This document shows, in pieces, positions 5,106 through 8,282 of a stretch of 8,282 nucleotides of DNA (positions are counted from its first letter, which is position 1; every line of letters begins with the position of its first letter). The stretch lies in assembly GCA_002724975.1 (NCBI GenBank), contig PBQF01000087.1:1-8282 (forward strand), given 5' to 3'. The notes beneath the pieces were generated by a model. It was not told the origin of the DNA. It saw only the letters and a program-made list of their open reading frames with translations, and searched no databases. This stretch comes from Parcubacteria group bacterium. GTDB lineage: Bacteria > Patescibacteriota > Minisyncoccia > Phycocordibacterales > GCA-002724975. Position numbers and translations under genes: made by a program.

Positions 5106-6314
5106 ATGGCTGTAAATACAGACGAAAATAAAATTAAAGAAGTTCTGACAAGGGGTGTCGTCGAAGTTATAGACCAAAATCACCTTGAAAAAAGAATGCT
5201 ATCCGGGGAAAAGCTTCGAATCAAATTTGGTATTGATCCAACTAACCCCGATCTCCATGTTGGACATGGTTCGACCATTAAAAAGCTCAGGGAATTTCAA
5301 GACCTAGGACACCAAATTGTTCTTATAATTGGTGATGGTACCGCTAGGATTGGAGATACCTCGGATAAGGTTACTGGCAGAGAAACTTTAAGTACAGAAG
5401 AAATTTCTGAAAACAAGGAAAAATATTTGAATCAGGTATCTAAGATTTTAAATATAGATGATGTTGAAGTTCGTTATAACAATGAATGGATTGATAAATT
5501 TGATACGGGAATGTGGATAGGACTAGCTAGTCTTTTTACTCTCCAGCAAATGATTGAAAGAGAAAATTATGCGGAGAGAATTAAAAACGGCGACCCAGTT
5601 GGTCTTCAAGAAGCTCTCTATCCTCTGATGCAAGGATATGACAGTGTAGAAATAAAAGCTGATGTTGAAATTGGTGGCACCGACCAGCTTTTTAATCTTT
5701 TAGCTGGCAGGAAAATTCAAAAACACTTTGCTCAAGAACAGCAAGATGTTCTTACTCTTCAACTTCTGGCGGGTACAGATGGTAGAAAAATGAGTAAAAG
5801 CTGGGACAATGTCATTATGGTAAACGAAGTACCAGAAGAAAAGTATGGAAAAATTATGCGTATTCCTGACCAACTAATTCCAGTTTATATGGAAAGTGCG
5901 ACTGACATTCCAATAGATAGAGTTAACGAAGTTGCTTCTGCTTTGGAAAACGAAGAAGGCAATCCAATTGATTTTAAAAAAGAATTAGCACTTGCTTTAG
6001 TGGAACTTTATGACGGCAAAGAGGCAGCAGAAAAGGCACAAGCACATTTTGAAAAGACAGTTCAGGGTAATGAAGTTCCCGCTGAAGTTCCCTCAGTTGA
6101 AGTTGGTGCCGGTGAAATGGAGTTGAAAGAATTTTTGGCTATTTTGATTAAAGCCAATTTAATAAAAAGTAAATCAGAAGGAATGAGATTGGTTAGAGAG
6201 GGTGCAGTTTCGATTGACGGTTCTTCTATTAATGAAACTGGTAAAGTTAGTATTTCGAAAAATGCAGTAGTTAAGGTTGGCAAAAGACGATTTCTCAAAC
6301 TAATTATCAATTAG
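5106..6314 (+). CDS. tyrS: Tyrosyl-tRNA synthetase
   Basis: Class I aminoacyl-tRNA synthetase that charges tRNA-Tyr with tyrosine using ATP. The 402-aa protein is of full length. The Rossmann catalytic domain opens with KFGIDPTNPDLHVGH (40-54), where HVGH is the HIGH signature. IIGDGTARIGD (74-84), YPLMQGYDS (172-180) and GTDQLFN (191-197) form the substrate pocket, and KMSKS lies at 228-232. The C-terminal S4-type RNA-binding domain covers about 338-399 (LKEFLAILIKANLIKSKSEG, then VREGAVSIDG). The GIDPT-PDLHVGH form and the position of KMSKS suit the TyrZ-like branch rather than the E. coli TyrS branch. It stands alone, with a leaderless promoter and a divergent cargo unit upstream. Downstream, minus-strand cargo converges on it. 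Confidence 0.97.
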   Translation: MAVNTDENKIKEVLTRGVVEVIDQNHLEKRMLSGEKLRIKFGIDPTNPDLHVGHGSTIKKLREFQDLGHQIVLIIGDGTARIGDTSDKVTGRETLSTEEISENKEKYLNQVSKILNIDDVEVRYNNEWIDKFDTGMWIGLASLFTLQQMIERENYAERIKNGDPVGLQEALYPLMQGYDSVEIKADVEIGGTDQLFNLLAGRKIQKHFAQEQQDVLTLQLLAGTDGRKMSKSWDNVIMVNEVPEEKYGKIMRIPDQLIPVYMESATDIPIDRVNEVASALENEEGNPIDFKKELALALVELYDGKEAAEKAQAHFEKTVQGNEVPAEVPSVEVGAGEMELKEFLAILIKANLIKSKSEGMRLVREGAVSIDGSSINETGKVSISKNAVVKVGKRRFLKLIIN

Positions 6315-6354
6315 TTGTTCTATTTAAAATACAAGGATGATGTGACCTTGAGAT

Positions 6355-6386
6355 GAGCGACAGAACCCCCGAAGGTTCTGCCGCTC
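6355..6386. terminator. Strong hairpin between tyrS and the DMT-like gene
   Basis: Two stacked stems (5 bp GAGCG/CGCTC at 6355-6359 with 6382-6386; 7 bp CAGAACC/GGTTCTG at 6361-6367 with 6374-6380) are separated by one mismatch and close a 6-nt loop. It begins 6 nt past the stop of the minus-strand DMT-like gene and 41 nt past the tyrS stop, where a terminator is expected. Neither side carries a real T-run, so termination efficiency is uncertain. Confidence 0.6.
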
Positions 6387-6391
6387 TGGTT

Positions 6392-6844
6392 TCAGCTTGG
6401 CCGGTTAGCCAGGACCATTCCAGCTCCAGCCGCTGCCATTAGGATGCCGAGAAAGAATAGTAATGGCGGGCTCTCTTTCGGCGGGTTGTAGAGCATGGCT
6501 ACGAAGACGTTGACCACTGGTGCGCCGGCAAAGACCAAGGGCGGTACCACATTGGGCCGACCCCCGTTCGCCATAGCTAGGACAATACCGAGTGCGCCTA
6601 TTGCACCAAGAGCTCCTGCGATGAACGTGAATCCTGAACCACCTGCTGTGAAGGTAGCCCAGCTCCCCGCACGGACGATCATTGTGCCGGGAATCAGTAT
6701 TGCCACAACAACGTACGCCAGGCCTACCATCAGGAAGGCGTGTACCCCGCTTCTGCCAAGTAGGATGGTTCCTTTGTGGAGTGTGGGGATGTAGGTACCC
6801 CAAGCCAAAATGGTTAATACGACATACGGTAGCCAGCTACGCAT
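6392..6844 (-). CDS. Half-size DMT/EamA-like membrane protein, 150 aa
   Basis: A very hydrophobic protein with about five membrane helices (roughly 4-22, 35-57, 72-92, 98-118, 127-146). The opening RSWLPYVVLTILAWGTYIP (2-20), the GALGAIGALGIVLA segment (77-90) and PPLVFAGAPVVNV (101-113) resemble EamA/drug-metabolite-transporter repeats. One such repeat has about five helices, so this is half a usual transporter and would have to dimerise, as small DMT proteins do. Substrate and direction are unknown. The ATG at 6844 is fixed by AGGAGG 5 nt upstream; a much longer open frame continues through the promoter and is rejected. The gene is GC-rich and a self-contained unit with its own promoter. 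Confidence 0.75.
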   Translation of the reverse strand: MRSWLPYVVLTILAWGTYIPTLHKGTILLGRSGVHAFLMVGLAYVVVAILIPGTMIVRAGSWATFTAGGSGFTFIAGALGAIGALGIVLAMANGGRPNVVPPLVFAGAPVVNVFVAMLYNPPKESPPLLFFLGILMAAAGAGMVLANRPS

Positions 6845-6896
6845 ATAATCCTCCTGTTTCAGACTCACGGAGCGAATCTTTCTCTTCTGGGTAAGG

Positions 6897-6924
6897 ATAT
6901 TACCCCATTCAAAATTTTTATCAA
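6897..6924 (-). promoter_or_regulatory. Promoter of the DMT-like gene
   Basis: TTGATA (6924-6919), a 16-bp spacer and TAATAT (6902-6897). It gives a leader of about 45 nt ending in the AGGAGG ribosome site at 6850-6855. Unlike three other cargo promoters it lacks TGA before the -10. Confidence 0.75.
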
Positions 6925-7036
6925 CTAAATAGAGACTTTTTTGTGACCCCAATTTATGGCTTTCCGAACTTTTAGTCAATAGTGAGTTTGTTGGAAATAG
7001 CGTGAGGGAGTTGGAGTTGGTTATATAAAAACGAAA
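6925..7036. other. AT-rich spacer between two cargo units
   Basis: No gene is seen. The spacer contains an imperfect inverted repeat: GCTTTCC (6959-6965) with GGAAATAGC (6993-7001), plus AAC (6967-6969) opposite GTT (6990-6992). It lies at the boundary between the DMT-like and 199-aa units and shares no long sequence with the 31-bp repeat. Confidence 0.4.
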
Positions 7037-7063
7037 CACCCTCGACCGTTTCCAATCAGGGTG
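7037..7063 (-). terminator. Terminator of the 199-aa gene
   Basis: A 6-bp stem CACCCT/AGGGTG (7037-7042 with 7058-7063) around a 15-nt loop is followed on the minus strand by TTTCGTTTTTATA. It lies about 90 nt past the gene's stop, with a weaker GCTTC/GAAGC hairpin between them. Confidence 0.7.
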
Positions 7064-7152
7064 CATGACCATTCAGTATACAGAATGATGAACTCTAGCT
7101 TCCTCCTTCAAAGAAGCAAGTTGGGTGAAGTGCCCAGAGGAGGTTGATGCGG

Positions 7153-7752
7153 TCAGTCCGCAACCTGAGACCAGGACTGCCAGTAGTCCATGGACTCGTC
7201 GGCCTTGCCTCGGATCTCATCCGCGGACCAGGCCTCCGCCTCCTTGTTTCCACCAGCCAGATTGTGAACCAGCCGGAATGGACTGAGGGGTGAGGGCCCA
7301 CCGGCCGAAGAGGCCAGAACCGCGACGATGACGTGGGTGATGTCCGAGCTGATTCGCTCGCACTCATCACGGTCGTTCGTCACATCCGGGTCGCTCAGAT
7401 AGGCGTCACGGGTGTAGACGACCACGGCCACACTGCAGACATCGGCAGCATGCTTGCGCCTGAGGTAGGCCGAGACGTGGCCACGGTGTACGCGCAGGAC
7501 GTAGTCGGCAGGGTCTTGCGACCGCATGCCAACCCCGGCTGACACCAACGAATTGAAATCGCTGGGCAACGGGATGTAGTGTTGCCCCGGGACGCGGTCG
7601 CCGGTGGTGTCGTGCCTTTGAATCTGTGTGGTGAGCCCACCCAGGAACGACTCTGGGTCAGTCACCTTGCTCCCGATGGTACTCTGATAGTTATAACCGT
7701 ACCTGGAGAAGGCTGTGACGATGCTGGCAACGCCGAGTTTGATCGTGTCCAT
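7153..7752 (-). CDS. Hypothetical protein, 199 aa (cassette cargo)
   Basis: I do not recognise this family. It is a soluble protein without signal or membrane helices. Visible blocks are LGVASIVTAFSRYGYNYQS (6-24), ADYVLRVHRGHVSAYLRRKH (81-100), a hydrophobic strand CSVAVVVYTRDAYL (105-118), an acidic NDRDECERI (124-132), THVIVAVLASS (137-147) and a Trp-rich acidic tail ending MDYWQSWSQVAD. Alternating strands and helices suggest an alpha/beta fold. The open frame extends to 7815, but that ATG overlaps the -10 box, so it cannot lie in this transcript. The next in-frame ATG (7776) lacks an SD, while the one at 7752 has AGGAGG 10 nt upstream and is preferred. It is among the most GC-rich genes in the window. 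Confidence 0.7.
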   Translation of the reverse strand: MDTIKLGVASIVTAFSRYGYNYQSTIGSKVTDPESFLGGLTTQIQRHDTTGDRVPGQHYIPLPSDFNSLVSAGVGMRSQDPADYVLRVHRGHVSAYLRRKHAADVCSVAVVVYTRDAYLSDPDVTNDRDECERISSDITHVIVAVLASSAGGPSPLSPFRLVHNLAGGNKEAEAWSADEIRGKADESMDYWQSWSQVAD

Positions 7753-7762
7753 CTTGAAAGGG

Positions 7763-7768
7763 CCTCCT
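7763..7768 (-). promoter_or_regulatory. Shine-Dalgarno deciding the start of the 199-aa gene
   Basis: AGGAGG on the minus strand, 10 nt before the ATG at 7752. The gap is slightly long, but this is the only good site in the leader. Confidence 0.65.
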
Positions 7769-7813
7769 CTGCCCATGTGTATGTTTCTTGTTGGAAGGTT
7801 CAGTTCAGATTTC

Positions 7814-7841
7814 ATTATATCATAACAGTCTTGTTTGTCAA
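7814..7841 (-). promoter_or_regulatory. Perfect consensus promoter of the 199-aa gene
   Basis: TTGACA (7841-7836) and TATAAT (7819-7814), both perfect, are separated by 16 bp ending in TGA (extended -10). It is the strongest promoter in the window by sequence. The transcript should start near 7807, inside a leader stretch (7809-7784) that closely matches the thioesterase unit (1795-1770). Confidence 0.88.
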
Positions 7842-8282
7842 GTACTGAAATGATCCTGTAGTTAAGGGCTGTTAGAAAAACTTATTACTTGCTGAGGAGT
7901 TTGGTTTTATGCAAAAAACTCTTTCTTTGAACGGCTCAACGTGTTGAGCCATTGAAGACCCCACGGGGACCAGCTTTCTGTCTGCAACAGAAAGCTTTAT
8001 CGATCCTTACAGGATCAGTGCAGGTTATCAATATTTTATTTCATTTCACTCATAAAATATTAGATGAACCTTTTCGATTCCCCTTGTGGGCCCTAAAACA
8101 ACTAAAGACCCAATGCGACGCATTGAGTCTAAAGTTGTTTGTGAGGAAATCATAACCTTTGCTCTAACCTATTTCCAGTCGCTACGCGACTAACGCCTCG
8201 CTTCGCTCGGCGCAAGCAAAACAGAAATTTCTTCACTTTTTTCTTTTTTTCTGCCCCCTATATTTTTTAAAAGGAAAAGAAA
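7842..8282. other. Gene-free region with a cluster of hairpins, possible structured RNA
   Basis: I find no convincing gene here; a 67-codon plus-strand frame (7952-8155) runs straight through the palindromes and lacks an SD. Between 7933 and 8212 there are at least seven inverted repeats. They are GGCTCAAC/GTTGAGCC (7933-7950), a 9-bp stem (7972-7980 with 7988-7996), GATCCT/AGGATC (8002-8016), a 10-bp A/T stem (8030-8039 with 8052-8061), a long interrupted stem (8098-8116 with 8120-8138), AGTCGC/GCGACT (8177-8191) and CGCC/GGCG (8194-8212). In the long stem the C8110/A8126 mismatch becomes a G-U pair on the minus strand, slightly favouring a minus transcript. No tmRNA, RNase P, SRP or tRNA signature was recognised. 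From about 8230 the sequence is pyrimidine- and then A-rich. Confidence 0.5.

Noticed and set aside
6405..6803. 132-aa minus-strand frame overlapping the DMT-like gene
   Set aside because: It is an alternate frame of a GC-rich gene; the membrane-protein frame has the promoter, SD and family-like helices.
6845..7072. 226-aa version of the DMT-like protein
   Set aside because: The extra N-terminus is translated AT-rich spacer that includes the promoter; the AGGAGG-preceded ATG at 6844 begins directly with the first membrane helix.
7757..7815. Longer N-terminus for the 199-aa gene starting at 7815
   Set aside because: That ATG overlaps the TATAAT box of the promoter, so it would lie upstream of the transcript start.
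7952..8155. 67-codon plus-strand ORF
   Set aside because: It is the readthrough of several palindromes, with no SD, no domain and no plausible protein-like composition.
7842..8282. tmRNA, RNase P RNA or SRP RNA
   Set aside because: No tRNA-like ends or tag frame, no RNase P conserved core (only an isolated GAGGAAA at 8142), and no SRP GGAA/GCAGCC loop region were found on either strand.

Overview
The window looks like a chromosomal segment of an uncultivated AT-rich bacterium with a small genome, most likely of the Patescibacteria/CPR radiation (Parcubacteria-like). This is inferred from the compact, AT-rich dnaB, recR, rplU and tyrS, their near-absence of leaders and Shine-Dalgarno (SD) sequences, and many small unknown ORFs. 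No rRNA or other phylogenetic marker in the window settles it.

Two kinds of DNA alternate. The AT-rich backbone holds a partial SAHH-like NAD-binding protein (<1-797, minus), dnaB (2093-3487) with recR 2 nt behind it, rplU (4133-4456, minus, converging on recR through a shared hairpin terminator) and tyrS (5106-6314). In rplU and tyrS the -10 box lies 7-8 nt before the ATG, which points to leaderless mRNAs.

The backbone is interrupted by three blocks of visibly GC-richer DNA, at about 865-1830, 4489-5062 and 6355-7841. Each block consists of self-contained minus-strand units: a sigma70-type promoter, a leader, usually a strong SD, one or two small genes and a hairpin at the end. Their cargo is a 67-aa unknown, a hotdog thioesterase-like protein, an overlapping pair of unknowns (95 and 79 aa), a five-helix DMT/EamA-like membrane protein and a 199-aa unknown. 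A perfect 31-bp direct repeat stands just after the terminators of the first two units, and the thioesterase and 199-aa units share promoter and early-leader sequence. This suggests acquisition of gene cassettes by a common mechanism. The repeat lacks a canonical integron attC structure and no recombinase is visible.

The last 430 bases carry no convincing gene but hold a run of closely spaced hairpins, possibly an unidentified structured RNA. The backbone genes serve DNA replication (DnaB), recombinational repair (RecR) and translation (L21, TyrRS). The cargo genes share no evident pathway.
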